A stretch of 64,000 bases of DNA from DATLLN01 sp963720885 (GCA_963720885.1 CAVRGW010000006.1:124001-188000), one strand, 5' to 3'. Counted from the stretch's first letter, positions 7,846 to 30,716 are shown. Notes: generated by a model from the letters alone, not told the origin. Numbers and translations are program-made.

Positions 7846-8468
7846 CAGCCGTCGCTCCTGATCTCGACCACGCCGCCGACCGAACCGGGAACTGCCCCGG
7901 CGATCAGCAGCAGGTTGCGCTCGACGTCGACCTCGGCCACCCGCAGGCCGCGCTGGGTGACGCGCTCGTCTCCCATGTGGCCCGACATCCGCATGCCCTT
8001 GAAGACACGAGATGGCGTCGCCGACGCGCCGATCGACCCCGGCTTGCGCACGTTGTGCGAGCCGTGGCTGACCGGGCCGCGGCTGAAGTTGTGCCGCTTG
8101 ATCGTGCCGGCGAAGCCCTTGCCCTTCGACCGTCCGCTGACCTTGATCCGCTCGCCCGGCTCGAACGACTCGACCGTGACGCTGTCGCCGACGGCCAGGC
8201 CCTCGGCGTCGCGGATCTCGACCAGATGCCGGTGCGGGCCCTGGCCGGCCTTCTTCAGGTGCCCGGCCTCGGGCCTCGAGATGCGCTTCTCCTTGACGGC
8301 GCCGAAGGCGAGCTGAACCGCCGTGTAGCCGTCCGTCTCGGGAGTCTTCACCTGGACGACCGGACAGGGGCCGGCCTCCACCACCGTGACCGGCGTGACC
8401 TTGCCCGACTCCTGGTCGAAGATCTGGGTCATGCCCAGCTTGGTTCCGATGATGCCCTTGGCTGCCAT
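7845..8468 (-). CDS. rplC: 50S ribosomal protein L3
   Basis: L3 is one of the first proteins to bind 23S rRNA, with a long loop reaching toward the peptidyl-transferase centre. The 207 residues start MAAKGIIGTKLGMTQIF and include the loop motif KGFAGTIKRHNFSRGP followed by GHMGDERVTQ. It lies 2 bases after rpsJ. Confidence 0.98.
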   Translation of the reverse strand: MAAKGIIGTKLGMTQIFDQESGKVTPVTVVEAGPCPVVQVKTPETDGYTAVQLAFGAVKEKRISRPEAGHLKKAGQGPHRHLVEIRDAEGLAVGDSVTVESFEPGERIKVSGRSKGKGFAGTIKRHNFSRGPVSHGSHNVRKPGSIGASATPSRVFKGMRMSGHMGDERVTQRGLRVAEVDVERNLLLIAGAVPGSVGGVVEIRSDG

Positions 8469-8470
8469 CT

Positions 8471-8779
8471 CTAGAGCTTGATCTCGATGTCGACGCCGGC
8501 CGGCAGGTCGAGCCGCATCAGCGAGTCGACCGTCTTCGGCGTCGGCTGGTGGATGTCGATCAACCGCTTGTGCGTGCGGATCTCGAAGTGCTCGCGCGAA
8601 TCCTTGTCCTTGAAGGGGCCGCGGATCACGCAGTAGACGTTCTTCTCGGTCGGGAGAGGCACAGGCCCCGAGACCGTGGCCCCGGAGCGCTGCGCCGTCT
8701 CGACGATCGACCGAGCCGACAGGTCGACCTGCGTGTGGTCGTACCCCTTCAGCCGGATGCGGATTTTTTGCTGAGCCAT
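8471..8779 (-). CDS. rpsJ: 30S ribosomal protein S10
   Basis: S10 acts in the head of the small subunit and, with NusB, in rRNA antitermination. The 102 residues begin MAQQKIRIRLKGYDH at the ATG at 8777-8779. The frame is open upstream through tuf, but this is the only family-like start. Conserved blocks are TEKNVYCVIRGP and THKRLIDIHQPTP. Only 14 bases separate it from tuf, so the str and S10 clusters are joined here. Confidence 0.96.
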   Translation of the reverse strand: MAQQKIRIRLKGYDHTQVDLSARSIVETAQRSGATVSGPVPLPTEKNVYCVIRGPFKDKDSREHFEIRTHKRLIDIHQPTPKTVDSLMRLDLPAGVDIEIKL

Positions 8780-8793
8780 TCGAATTCGATCGC

Positions 8794-9984
<1,191 letters not shown>

Positions 9985-10023
9985 GTTCTTCCTCGTCTCC
10001 TTTGTCTGGCCGAAAACTCGTGG

Positions 10024-12133
10024 TTAGGTCGTGCTCTCGATGAGCTTTTCTGCGATGGACTGCGGCACCTCCGCGTAGTGGAGGAACTGCATGGTGTAGG
10101 TGGCGCGCCCCTGGCTCATGGTGCGCAGGTCGGTCGCGTAGCCGAACATCTCGGCCAGCGGCACCCGCGCCCGGATCACCTGGGCGTTGCCGCGGGGCTC
10201 CATGCCCTCGATCTGACCGCGCCGTGAGTTGATGTTGCCGATGACGTCGCCCATGTAGTCCTCGGGGGTGACGACCTCGACCGCCATCACGGGCTCGAGC
10301 AGGGCCGGCTGCGCCTTCCGCGCGCCGTCCTTGAACGCCATCGATCCGGCGACCTTGAACGCCATCTCCGACGAGTCGACGTCGTGGTACGAGCCGTCGA
10401 CCAGCGTGATCTTGACGTCGACCACCGGGAAGCCCGCCAGCACGCCCGCCTCGGTCGCCTCGCGGATGCCGGCATCCACGGACGGGATGTACTCGCGCGG
10501 GATCTTGCCGCCGACGATCTTGTTCTCGAACTCGTACCCGGCGCCCTGCTCGTTCGGCTCCAGGTTGATCACCACGTCGCCGAACTGGCCGCGGCCGCCG
10601 GACTGGCGGACGAACCGGCCGCGCACGTTCTCCACCTTGCGGCGGATCGTCTCGCGGTAGGCCACCTGCGGGCGGCCGATGTTCGCGTCCACCTTGAACT
10701 CGCGCATCAGGCGGTCGACGATGATCTCCAGGTGCAGCTCGCCCATGCCGGCGATGATCGTCTGGCCGGTCTCCTCGTTGGTGCGGACGCGGAAGGTCGG
10801 GTCCTCCTCGGCCAGCCGCTGCAGCGCCTGGGTCAGCTTGTCCTGGTCGGCCTTGGTCTTCGGCTCGACGGCGACGTCGATCACCGGGTCGGGGAAGTCG
10901 ATCGACTCGAGCAGCACCGGCGACGCCTCGTCGCACAGCGTGTCGCCCGTGGTCGTCTGCTTGAGCCCGACGGCGGCGGCGATCGCGCCCGCGCCGATCT
11001 GGTCGACGTCCTCGCGGTGGTTGGCGTGCATCTCGAGGATGCCGCCCGACCCGCTCCTTGCGGCCGGTCGACGTGTTGTAGACGTATGACCCCGAGTTGA
11101 GCTTGCCGGAGTACACGCGGAAGTAGGTCAGCTTGCCGACGAAGGGGTCGGTCATCACCTTGAACGCCAGTGCCGCGAACGGCTGGTCGAGCGCAGCGGC
11201 GCGCTCCACCTCCTCGCCCGTCTTGGGGTCGGTGCCGATCACCGGCGGCACGTCGATCGGTGCCGGCAGGTAGTCGATGACGGCGTCCAGCAGCGACTGC
11301 ACGCCCTTGTTCTTGAATGCCGAGCCCAGCAGCACCGGGGTGATCGAGATGTCCAGCGTGGCCGCGCGGATTGCGGCGCGCAGGGTGGACTCCTCGATCG
11401 GCTCGTCCTCCAGGAACGCGACCATGATGTCCTCGTCGTGGTCGGCGACAGCCTCGATCAGGTCGTGGTGGTACTTCTGCGCCTGCTCCTTGAGCTCATC
11501 GGGGATCTCGCCCTCGTCCCAGCTGCTGCCCAGCGGGTCGACGTAGCGGATCGCCTTCATGGTCAGCAGGTCGACGTGGCCCTCGTACTTGTCCTCCGCG
11601 CCGATCGGGATCTGCAGCGGCACCGGGCGGGCGCCCAGGCGGTCGATCATCGTCTCGATGGCGTTGTAGAAGTCCGCGCCGGTGCGGTCCATCTTGTTGA
11701 TGAACGCGATGCGCGGCACCTGGTACTTGTCCGCCTGCCGCCAGACCGTCTCGGACTGCGGCTGGACGCCGGCCACCGAGTCGAACAGCGCGACGGCGCC
11801 GTCCAGCACGCGCAGCGAGCGCTCCACCTCGACGGTGAAGTCCACGTGCCCGGGCGTGTCGATTATGTTGATGCGGCAGTCGCGCCAGAAGCAGGTGGTC
11901 GCCGCGGACGTGATCGTGATCCCGCGCTCCTGCTCCTGGACCATCCAGTCCATCGTCGCGGCACCCTCGTGCACCTCGCCCATCTTGTGGGTGCGGCCGG
12001 TGTAGTAGAGGATCCGCTCGGTCGTGGTGGTCTTGCCGGCGTCGATGTGAGCCATGATGCCGATGTTCCGGACCTTGTCCAGCTCGTCCATCTTGGGCAC
12101 GCGGCTGCCCGTCTGTGTCTGCGTCACCGCCAT
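10024..12133 (-). CDS. fusA: elongation factor G (interrupted by a +1 frameshift near 11042-11048)
   Basis: EF-G is the GTPase that drives tRNA-mRNA translocation. The frame from the ATG at 12131-12133 gives the G domain (P-loop AHIDAGKT at 28-35, RGITI, DTPGHVD, NKMD) and domain II up to TGRKERVG. The protein then continues in the next frame from HANHREDVDQIGAGAI to the end EKLIESTT at 10024. Only the two frames together give a complete EF-G of about 700 residues. One extra base in the cgccc tract at 11043-11047 (plus strand) explains the break. No other fusA is seen, and the gene is essential, so I read this as a sequence error. Confidence 0.93.
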
Positions 12134-12137
12134 GCCA

Positions 12138-12608
12138 TCACCACCGGTAGTGGGCGAAGGCCTTGTTGGCCTGCGCCATCCGGTAGATGTCGTCCTTCTT
12201 CTTGTAGGCGCCGCCCTGCTGGTTCGTGGCGTCGAGAATCTCCGCCGCCAGCTTCTCGTGCATCTCCTTCTCGCGCCGCTGGCGGGCGAACGTCACCAGC
12301 CAGCGCACGGCCAGCGTGCGGGCACGGCGCTGCGGCACCTCGACGGGCACCTGGTAGTTGGCGCCGCCGACGCGGCGGGATCGCACCTCGAGCACGGGCG
12401 TGACCGACTTGACGGCACGCTCCAGCACCTCCACCGGGCTCTGGCCGGTCTTCTGACCGACGTCCTCGAGCGCCTGGTAGACGATGGTCTCGGCGTTCGA
12501 CTTCTTGCCGTCCAGCATCACGCGGTTGATCACCTGGGTGACCAGCGTGGAGTCGTAGACGGGGTCGCGCAGCAGCGGGCGCGGCGAGATCTCTGCACGG
12601 CGGGGCAT
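12138..12608 (-). CDS. rpsG: 30S ribosomal protein S7
   Basis: S7 nucleates assembly of the small-subunit head and contacts E-site tRNA and mRNA. The 156 residues start MPRRAEISPRPLLRDP and contain VTQVINRVMLDGKKS and the C-terminal KEMHEKLAAEILDA block, ending FAHYRW. It shares one base with rpsL and lies 4 bases before fusA. Confidence 0.98.
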   Translation of the reverse strand: MPRRAEISPRPLLRDPVYDSTLVTQVINRVMLDGKKSNAETIVYQALEDVGQKTGQSPVEVLERAVKSVTPVLEVRSRRVGGANYQVPVEVPQRRARTLAVRWLVTFARQRREKEMHEKLAAEILDATNQQGGAYKKKDDIYRMAQANKAFAHYRW

Positions 12609-12982
12609 CAGCTACCCGCCTTCTTCGCGCCGTACTTGCTGCGACCCTGCCGGCGGTCGTTGACGCCGGACGTGTCCAGCGCGGCGCGGATGATCTTGTA
12701 GCGCACGCCCGGGAGGTCCTTGACGCGGCCGCCGCGGATCAACACGACGGAATGCTCCTGCAGGTTATGCCCGACGCCCGGGATGTAGGCCGTGACCTCC
12801 TCACCGTTGGTCAGGCGCACGCGGGCGACCTTGCGAAGCGCCGAGTTCGGCTTCTTCGGGGTCACCGTGTACACGCGCGTGCAGACGCCGCGCTTCTGCG
12901 GGGCGCCGCGGAGGTGCGGGGTCTTGGTCTTCTGCCGCGCCTGGACGCGCGGCTTCCGGACAAGCTGGTTGATCGTGGGCAT
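12608..12982 (-). CDS. rpsL: 30S ribosomal protein S12
   Basis: S12 lies at the decoding centre and is the classic site of streptomycin resistance mutations. The 124 residues start MPTINQLVRKPR and keep the wild-type lysines in TPKKPNSALRK and the PGVGHNLQEHS loop, so the sequence predicts streptomycin sensitivity at these sites. It heads the str operon. The 120 bases upstream show no good Shine-Dalgarno sequence. Confidence 0.98.
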   Translation of the reverse strand: MPTINQLVRKPRVQARQKTKTPHLRGAPQKRGVCTRVYTVTPKKPNSALRKVARVRLTNGEEVTAYIPGVGHNLQEHSVVLIRGGRVKDLPGVRYKIIRAALDTSGVNDRRQGRSKYGAKKAGS

Positions 12983-13051
12983 GCTGAGGGGGGACGTCGC
13001 TTTCTGATCGCGGGCAAACGAACGCAGCCCGAAACCGGGCCGCGACGGAGA

Positions 13052-13057
13052 ACTCTA
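13052..13057 (-). promoter_or_regulatory. Possible -10 element of the rpsL (str) operon promoter
   Basis: On the minus strand a TAGAGT hexamer lies about 70 bases upstream of the rpsL ATG, in the only sizeable gap ahead of the operon (12983-13102). No clear TTGACA-like -35 is visible at the right spacing, so this is a weak call. A small inverted repeat (GCCCG-GTTT-CGGGC on the minus strand) follows it at about 13027-13040. Confidence 0.3.
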
Positions 13058-13102
13058 GCACAGCCGTTCCGGCTCCCCCGCGGTCCTCGAATGTTCCGGA
13101 AA

Positions 13103-15169
13103 TCAGCTCCTGCGCTCGAAGATGACCCGTTTGTCGGCGACCGTGTTCGGCCCGTCGGCGTACATCTGGCGCAGCTCCGGATCGGCCCTCAGCGCGCCCA
13201 GCATGGGCGAGTCCTCCGCCACGATCACGTAGCGCACGTCGTATCCGCGCATGATCTCGTCGCGCACGGCCTCGGACGTGGCCGGGTCGAGGAACCGGTT
13301 GACGTCGGCCCGCCGCCGGGGCGGGTCGATCTTGGGCTCGGCCCGCATGTGGCCCTCGTTGACAGCGACGACGTAGACGCTGGCCCGCCCGGACATCGTG
13401 TAGGCGGGGCGGAGGTCGGCCAGCACCACCGGGAACGGCGCGCCGTCGTGGGCTCGCAGGTAGTCGATCACGCCCTCGCTGACGCCCTTGTGGCCCGACG
13501 GCGCCGTGCGCGAGTAGTCGTGGGCGACCGCCGGCACGCTGAGCAGCGCCGCGGTCACGAGCAGCGTCGGCAGCACCCCTGCGGCCACCGCCGGCGCAGG
13601 GCCGGCGCGGCGCCGGGTGGCGATCTGCCAGATCGCGATGCCCAGGCCGGCGACGGCGGTCGCGCTGGTCAGCTCGGTCGCCCAGCGCGACCACAGCAGA
13701 TGGACGTCCTGGCGCATCAGGTACGACAGGGCGACGGCCCCGATCAGCGGCCAGACGATGCGCCGACCGGCGAACCGGGTGACGATCAGCGCAACCACGA
13801 GCGCTGCGACGTACGGCCAGGGGATGGCGATCCAGAAGCGCCGGGCCTGCGCCAGGTTGACGATCGGCACCAGCACCGCCAGCGCGCCGGGCAGCGCCAC
13901 GAGCACGAACGGCCCCAGCATCGTCGCGGCGGCCAGCGCGTAGCGGCGTCCCCACGCGACCAGCAGCACGACCATCGCCAGCATCGCGATCAGGAACGGG
14001 CCGCGGTGCTGCAGGATCGAGCCGCCGGACAGCATCGCGTTGTGGTGAAACAGGGTGCCGACACCCGAGCGGTAGGTCGGCTCGAACGCACCGGCCGGCG
14101 GGGCGCCGTGCAGCGCCTCCCACCAGATCCAGAGCAGGATCACCGCGCCGGCCGCGTAGCTCACCACCAGCGTGCGGAACCCGCTCCAGGCGAGCAGCGC
14201 GATGCCCGTCGTGATTGCCAGCAGCGGGAACACGTAGGTCGGGTGGACGAACGCGACGACGCAGACGGCGCCCACCGACAGGGCCTGCACGCTGCGGTCG
14301 GACGGCGAGCGCCGCAGCTCGTGGGCCGCCAGCACGCCGATCGGCAGCAGGACGACGAACGTGAAGGTCGGCGGCTGCTCCGTCCACTGGAGTGAGAGCG
14401 GCCAGGAGCCCGGCACCAGCGCGTCCCAGCAGGCGAACAGCGCCGCGGCGGCACCCACCGACGGCCCCGCCACCGCCTTGCCCGCGCCGTACACGGCCAG
14501 CGGCACCAGGCACACGAACACGGGTACCAGGCTGACGTACGTGACCGACGGGTCGCCGCCGCCCAGCTTGACGGCGCCGGCCTGCACGGCGTGCAGCAGC
14601 GGGAACGCGTAGCCCGCGTGCGGCGGCCCGTCCAGGTAGGTCGACACCCCGGACAGCGACAGCCCGTCCAGCTCGATCAGCTTGCGCACGCGGCCGGCGT
14701 GGAACAGGGCGTCGCCCGCGCCGATGCCAGCCTGGTAGTACCAGCCGACCGCACCGGCGGCCAGCGCGGCCAGCGTCAGGCCCGCCGCCTCTACGCGGTC
14801 GACGGCCGCGAAGTCGAACGGCTCGCAGGCCGCCAGGCCGACGGCGGCGAGCAGCAGCACCGCGGCCAGCACCACCGCGAACGGGAGGCCGAGCAGGAAG
14901 CCGAGGGCCAGCGGCGGCGCCCAGACGATCAGGCCCGCGACCGGCAGCACGGCGACGGCCTCGGCCGGGCCCAGCCGCCGGTCGAGCCCGGCGACCCGCA
15001 CCAGCGCCCAGCCGGGCACGCCCATCGAGACAACGGCCCCCAGCCCGACCGCGATCTCCATCGGCACGATCGCGGCGAGCCCGCGCGACGCGAGCGCGGC
15101 CAGCGCGATGCCCAGCAGGTACGGGCCGATGCGCCTGCGCAGCCGTGCCGCGTCGATCCGCGCAGGCAC
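13103..15169 (-). CDS. Polytopic membrane protein, GT-C glycosyltransferase-like
   Basis: A 688-residue integral membrane protein. The first ~510 residues consist of more than ten hydrophobic segments separated by short loops; a loop with DALFHAGRVRKLIEL near residue 185 is the most polar and conserved-looking part. The last ~150 residues form a soluble domain (YLRAHDGAPFPVVLADLRP, then DVRYVIVAEDSP). This layout is typical of GT-C-fold glycosyltransferases that use lipid-linked sugars and of related uncharacterised actinobacterial proteins, but I see no definite catalytic motif. It lies upstream of rpsL on the same strand and is not obviously part of the ribosomal operon. Confidence 0.65.
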   Translation of the reverse strand: MPARIDAARLRRRIGPYLLGIALAALASRGLAAIVPMEIAVGLGAVVSMGVPGWALVRVAGLDRRLGPAEAVAVLPVAGLIVWAPPLALGFLLGLPFAVVLAAVLLLAAVGLAACEPFDFAAVDRVEAAGLTLAALAAGAVGWYYQAGIGAGDALFHAGRVRKLIELDGLSLSGVSTYLDGPPHAGYAFPLLHAVQAGAVKLGGGDPSVTYVSLVPVFVCLVPLAVYGAGKAVAGPSVGAAAALFACWDALVPGSWPLSLQWTEQPPTFTFVVLLPIGVLAAHELRRSPSDRSVQALSVGAVCVVAFVHPTYVFPLLAITTGIALLAWSGFRTLVVSYAAGAVILLWIWWEALHGAPPAGAFEPTYRSGVGTLFHHNAMLSGGSILQHRGPFLIAMLAMVVLLVAWGRRYALAAATMLGPFVLVALPGALAVLVPIVNLAQARRFWIAIPWPYVAALVVALIVTRFAGRRIVWPLIGAVALSYLMRQDVHLLWSRWATELTSATAVAGLGIAIWQIATRRRAGPAPAVAAGVLPTLLVTAALLSVPAVAHDYSRTAPSGHKGVSEGVIDYLRAHDGAPFPVVLADLRPAYTMSGRASVYVVAVNEGHMRAEPKIDPPRRRADVNRFLDPATSEAVRDEIMRGYDVRYVIVAEDSPMLGALRADPELRQMYADGPNTVADKRVIFERRS

Positions 15170-15254
15170 CGAGACCGGGACCGCGCGGGAGGATGGGGTG
15201 CTGTCCAGGGCGATCCCGCAATTGCATCACGGACCGTGGCTGGACTGCGCCGCT

Positions 15255-15920
15255 CTACGTCCCCTTGGCGGAGAAGTGCTGGTAATCCCGGGCGCCGGCC
15301 CAGTCCCCGCCCCACCCCCAGCCAACGGCTGCGAACGCACGGACGACGTTGCCGCCGTCGTGCACCAGGCCCTTGACGTGCAGCGAACGGTCGGCGAAGC
15401 GGCGCCCGCGGGGCGGCGAGACGTGATCCCCGTCGACGTACGGGTTCTCGAGCGGGTTCAGGTCGATCGCCCGCCCGTATGCGTGCTGCGACCAGCGCGT
15501 CGTCCCGGACACGAACCGGCAGTTGAACGCCGACGTGTTGTCGGCGGCCATCGATCGGTGGTCGTCCGCGCCGTAGGCCGAGACCGGGCGCATCCGGCGG
15601 ATCGGATAGTGCAGCGCGAACAGGCGCCGCAACGCCCGCGAGACGGCGGACACGGCGTCCCGGTTGACGATCAGCCGCCCGCGGTACGGATGCCCGTCGA
15701 AGCCCCACGCGCTGGCGCTGACCAGCCGCAGGCCGTCCGGCGAGACCGGGCAGCCGGGGTGCCATGACCGGCCCAGCGACACGGCCGTCACGTGCTGGAC
15801 GCCGACCGCGAACCGTGGCGCGGACGGCGCCGATCCGCCGCCGCCGCCCGGCACGCCGACCGACGGGCCGCACGAGGCGGCGAGCAGCGCGACGATCACG
15901 GGGAGGCGAGGAACTGTCAT
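15255..15920 (-). CDS. M15-type (D-Ala-D-Ala carboxypeptidase/extensin-like) lipoprotein peptidase
   Basis: A predicted cell-surface peptidase of the M15 metallopeptidase class, which cuts peptidoglycan peptides. The 221 residues start MTVPRLPVIVALLAAS, followed by Cys, a lipoprotein signal. The zinc site is visible as SQHAYGRAIDLNP (His and Asp ligands) and a final His in DYQHFSAKG close to the C-terminus; VSAYGADDHRS precedes it. The start at 15918-15920 was chosen because it gives the signal peptide; the frame is open further upstream. It is divergent from the cyclase gene, whose ATG is only 24 bases away. Substrate is inferred from the family. Confidence 0.8.
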   Translation of the reverse strand: MTVPRLPVIVALLAASCGPSVGVPGGGGGSAPSAPRFAVGVQHVTAVSLGRSWHPGCPVSPDGLRLVSASAWGFDGHPYRGRLIVNRDAVSAVSRALRRLFALHYPIRRMRPVSAYGADDHRSMAADNTSAFNCRFVSGTTRWSQHAYGRAIDLNPLENPYVDGDHVSPPRGRRFADRSLHVKGLVHDGGNVVRAFAAVGWGWGGDWAGARDYQHFSAKGT

Positions 15921-15944
15921 CTCTCGTGCAATACGCTTCGCCTC

Positions 15945-19429
<3,485 letters not shown>

Positions 19430-19433
<4 letters not shown>

Positions 19434-20909
19434 GGCGAGGGCTGGCGGCGGCGGCGCTGGCCGCAGCCATCCTCGCCGGCTGCTCCGGTCACCAGGCCGC
19501 GAGCACGCGGCCGTCGTCGTTCGCGACCCTCGGCGACTTCTACAGCCAGCAGGCCGAATGGCACGGCTGCACCGTCGCCACCGGCAGGATGCAGTGCGCC
19601 AGCGTGCGAGTGCCCACGGACTACGCGAACCCGGCGGCCGGCACGACGACGATCCGCCTCGGCCGCGTCGCGTCCAGCGGCCACTCGCGCGGCCCGCTGC
19701 TGATGAATCCGGGCGGCCCGGGCGGCTCGGGGATCGAGTTCGTCGGGCTGTTCGCCAACGCCGTTCCCCGCCTTCGGGCCGCCTACGACCTGGTCGGGTT
19801 CGATCCTCGGGGCGTCGGCGCGAGCGACCCGGTCCGCTGCCTGGACACCCGGCAGCTGGATGAGCTGACGGCGGCCAACGTCCCGCCGCCGACGCCTGCG
19901 CAGGCCACCCAACGCAGCGAGCTGATCCGACGCGAGGGCGACGCGTGCCGCCGGCACGCCGGCGCGCTCGCGTCGCACATGACGACCGTCGAGACGGCGC
20001 GCGACCTCGACATCATCCGCGCCGCGGTGGGCAGCCCGCGCCTGGACTACTACGGCGCGTCGTACGGCACCTTCCTCGGCGCCACCTACGCCGCGCTGTT
20101 CCCCAACCGCATCGGGCGGATGGTGCTGGACGGCGCCGTCGACCCGCAGCTGTCCCACGACCAGCTGGCGCTGGGCCAGGCGCAGGGGTTCCAGCAGGAG
20201 CTGGACGCGATGATCGACCACTGCCTGGCGCTGCCGGCCTGCCTGCTGGGAGACACCCGCGCACAGGCGGTGCGTGCGATCACGCGGATGCTGGCGCGCG
20301 CGGCGGGCAATCCACTGCCGACCGGCGACGACCGCCCGCTGACCCAGGGGCTGGCGGTGCACGGGCTGGCCGAGGGGCTCTACCGCACCGACGACTGGCC
20401 CCAGCTCGAGGTGGCGATCAGAGCCGCCGAGGATGGCAGTGGAGCCCTGCTGCGCCGCTTCTCCGACGAGTACTACCGGCGGCGGGAGGGGCGCTACGCC
20501 TCAAACGAGACCGAGGCGTATACGGCGATCGACTGCCTGGACGCCCAGGCCAACCCGAAACCAGAAGCAGATCCCGCTGTCGCGGTTCGAACGCACATCA
20601 CCCGTCTTCGGCGCGTTCCTCAAGGCGGACAACGCGACCTGCGACGACTGGCCGCTGACAACCGCGCTGCGCGACCCGGGCTACCGCCTGTCAGGGACGC
20701 CGCCGATCGTCGTCCTCTCAACGACCGGCGATCCGGCGACGCCGTACGCGTGGGGCGTCCACCTCGCGCAGGAGCTGGGATCCGGCGTGCTGGTCACCCG
20801 CGTCGGCGAGGGCCACACGGCCTACGCGTGGGGCAATCCGTGCATCGACGAGGCCGTCAACGCGTTCCTGGTCGCCGGCACGACGCCGCGGGACGGGCTG
20901 AGGTGCTGA
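19430..20909 (+). CDS. Secreted alpha/beta hydrolase, tripeptidyl-aminopeptidase-like lipoprotein (frameshifted near 20555-20575)
   Basis: A serine hydrolase of the TAP/proline-iminopeptidase-related family that trims peptides outside the cell. The N-terminus is a lipoprotein signal (ALAAAILAG, then Cys18). The first frame has the oxyanion-hole GGPGGSG and the nucleophile elbow GASYG. The second frame, entered after about residue 380, has the acid region STTGDPATPYAWG and the catalytic His in GEGHTAY, ending at 20909. Joined, the frames give the normal ~490 residues with a complete Ser-Asp-His triad, so a single extra base is the simplest explanation. It overlaps the cyclase gene by 4 bases (ATGA). 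Confidence 0.85.
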
Positions 20910-20940
20910 GGGGGCCGGGCCGCGACGGCCCGGCCCCCTC
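20908..20940. terminator. Strong bidirectional hairpin terminator between the hydrolase and rpoC
   Basis: A perfect 14-bp inverted repeat (arms GAGGGGGCCGGGCC and GGCCCGGCCCCCTC) with a GCGAC loop overlaps the hydrolase stop codon and ends 6 bases before the rpoC stop. The two genes converge, so one hairpin can serve both. There is no U-tract on either side, as is common in high-GC actinobacteria. Confidence 0.85.
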
Positions 20941-20946
20941 GGATTC

Positions 20947-25458
<4,512 letters not shown>

Positions 25459-25499
25459 CGTGGTGCCTTTCTATCTGTCGCGTGGATCGCGTGAACCAT

Positions 25500-29105
<3,606 letters not shown>

Positions 29106-29269
29106 TGCGAACGCCTCCCGCGGGGCATTTAGGGGATCGATATGGCGTGGGCGTGGTTCCGGACCAACGGCGCAACCGAGAAGCCTATCAGGCGTTCCCG
29201 GTTCATGCAAGCAGCGGGCGGCCTCCCGACGGATGCGGCCAAGCTGCCGCGGCGGGTATGCCTTCGATC

Positions 29270-29297
29270 ACTATACCGACGGGTGCGTGAACGTCAA
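29270..29297 (-). promoter_or_regulatory. Sigma-70-type promoter for rpoBC
   Basis: On the minus strand, TTGACG (29292-29297) and TATAGT (29270-29275) are separated by 16 bases, a near-consensus housekeeping promoter. It points at rpoB and leaves an untranslated leader of roughly 155 bases before the proposed TTG start. It is among the clearest promoters in the window and AT-rich for its surroundings. Confidence 0.8.
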
Positions 29298-29356
29298 GCG
29301 CCGCGGGCAACGAACGTGCCAATCGTCACTTGTCTTGTAAGGCAACAATAGCCGGT

Positions 29357-30652
29357 TCAGCCGAACTTCCAGGAGCCGCCGGCGACGTAGGAATGCGCCT
29401 CCGAGAGCACCTGGTCGTAGCTCACGCCGAGCGCGGTCTGGAACGCCCTGCGCACCTGGGCGGGCGAGAAGTCGGAACCCGGCGGCACGCGCCGTCCCTT
29501 GAACTGCTTGCCCAGCCGGATGATCGCGGCGCTGCCGCCGTGGTTCGCGACGATCACGTGCACGACGGCGACGGCGTCCTCTGCGGCCAGCCGGGCCTTC
29601 GAGCCCGACAACCCCCAGTCCTTGTCCTGCGACCGCCAGATGGCGGCGCTGGGGTAGCCGGGGTACGCGGCCTGGATCTGCTCGAGGGGCAGGATGTAGC
29701 CCTTGGTGTTGAGGTACTCGTTCTGCTCGTAGCCGGCGACGCCCACCGCCAGGCTCCATGGCGCGCGCAGCAGGTTGAAGCGGCCGGCCAGCAGCGTCAT
29801 CAGGTACACCGTCGACGCGTCGCGGGTGATCGCGTCGGCGTGCTGGTAGGGCCGCAGGTAGACGTAGACGACGTTGCCGTCGAGCGTGCCCAGCGGGGTC
29901 GGCTCGCTGCCCAGGTCGCGGCCGGACAGCTCCTGGCCCTGTTCGCGGTCGTTGACGACGAACACCAGCGGCCGCTGCGCGGCGGCCGCGCCGCCGTACC
30001 GGGCGGTCAGCCCCGGCGACGCCGCGTCCATCTGGCGAAGGATCTCCTGCGCCTCGTCGCGCGCCGATCCCGGGCCGTAGACGACGGTCGTGTGGCTCCC
30101 GGAGAGCAGGGTCGGGTGCGTGTACAGGAACATGCCGCCGGGGTCGATGCCCGCAGCGGCGGTGACGTCGCCGGCGACCTTCCAGCTGCCGCCGTCGTCG
30201 CGGTGCATCAAGAGCGCGCGGTGGCCGAGCAGCACCCACTCGGTCGGTGCGGCGTGCGAGAGCTTGACCTGGATGGTGACCGGGACGGTCGCGAAGTCGG
30301 GCCCGTACTGCTTGATGCCGCTGCGGTAGTCCGGCCTGACCTGCGCCGCGGCGATCGGGATCGCCTTGACCCGCTGCTCCAGCCGGGTCAGCGCGTTGGC
30401 GGCCGCCCCGCTCCCCTGATCGACCAGGCCGTGAGCGGTGTCCATATTGCCAACGGAGAGTGCCCGAGCGTAGCGCACGGCCACCGGGGCCGACGCCTTG
30501 TAGCGGTCGAAGTCGGTCTCCTGCGGCGCACCGGACGATGCGCCGGCGGACGCCGCGCCCGAGCTCGCCGATGACGAGCCGCCCGAGCAACCGGCGAGCG
30601 CGACCGCCACCAGCGCCACACATCCCATCCTGCCCACCATGCAGCGGATCAT
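29357..30652 (-). CDS. Uncharacterised lipoprotein with a metallopeptidase-like repeat-free body
   Basis: A surface lipoprotein: the signal segment CVALVAVALAG is followed by Cys, then a Ser/Gly/Ala-rich linker and about 370 residues of folded-looking protein. The body has RPLVFVVNDREQGQELSGRD and TVYLMTLLAGRFNLL, a pattern I associate with secreted actinobacterial proteins that resemble inactive zinc peptidases, but no HExxH motif is present. I do not recognise a function. Three in-frame ATGs (30652, 30640, 30628) could start it; the frame's first ATG (30688) lies against the upstream hairpin and is unlikely. It sits between the opp operon and rpoB. Confidence 0.7.
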   Translation of the reverse strand: MIRCMVGRMGCVALVAVALAGCSGGSSSASSGAASAGASSGAPQETDFDRYKASAPVAVRYARALSVGNMDTAHGLVDQGSGAAANALTRLEQRVKAIPIAAAQVRPDYRSGIKQYGPDFATVPVTIQVKLSHAAPTEWVLLGHRALLMHRDDGGSWKVAGDVTAAAGIDPGGMFLYTHPTLLSGSHTTVVYGPGSARDEAQEILRQMDAASPGLTARYGGAAAAQRPLVFVVNDREQGQELSGRDLGSEPTPLGTLDGNVVYVYLRPYQHADAITRDASTVYLMTLLAGRFNLLRAPWSLAVGVAGYEQNEYLNTKGYILPLEQIQAAYPGYPSAAIWRSQDKDWGLSGSKARLAAEDAVAVVHVIVANHGGSAAIIRLGKQFKGRRVPPGSDFSPAQVRRAFQTALGVSYDQVLSEAHSYVAGGSWKFG

Positions 30653-30689
30653 CGACCCGACCCCCGACGACGTGAATGCCAACGCCATC

Positions 30690-30716
30690 GTGTAACAACG
30701 GGGTCTGACCCCGTTG

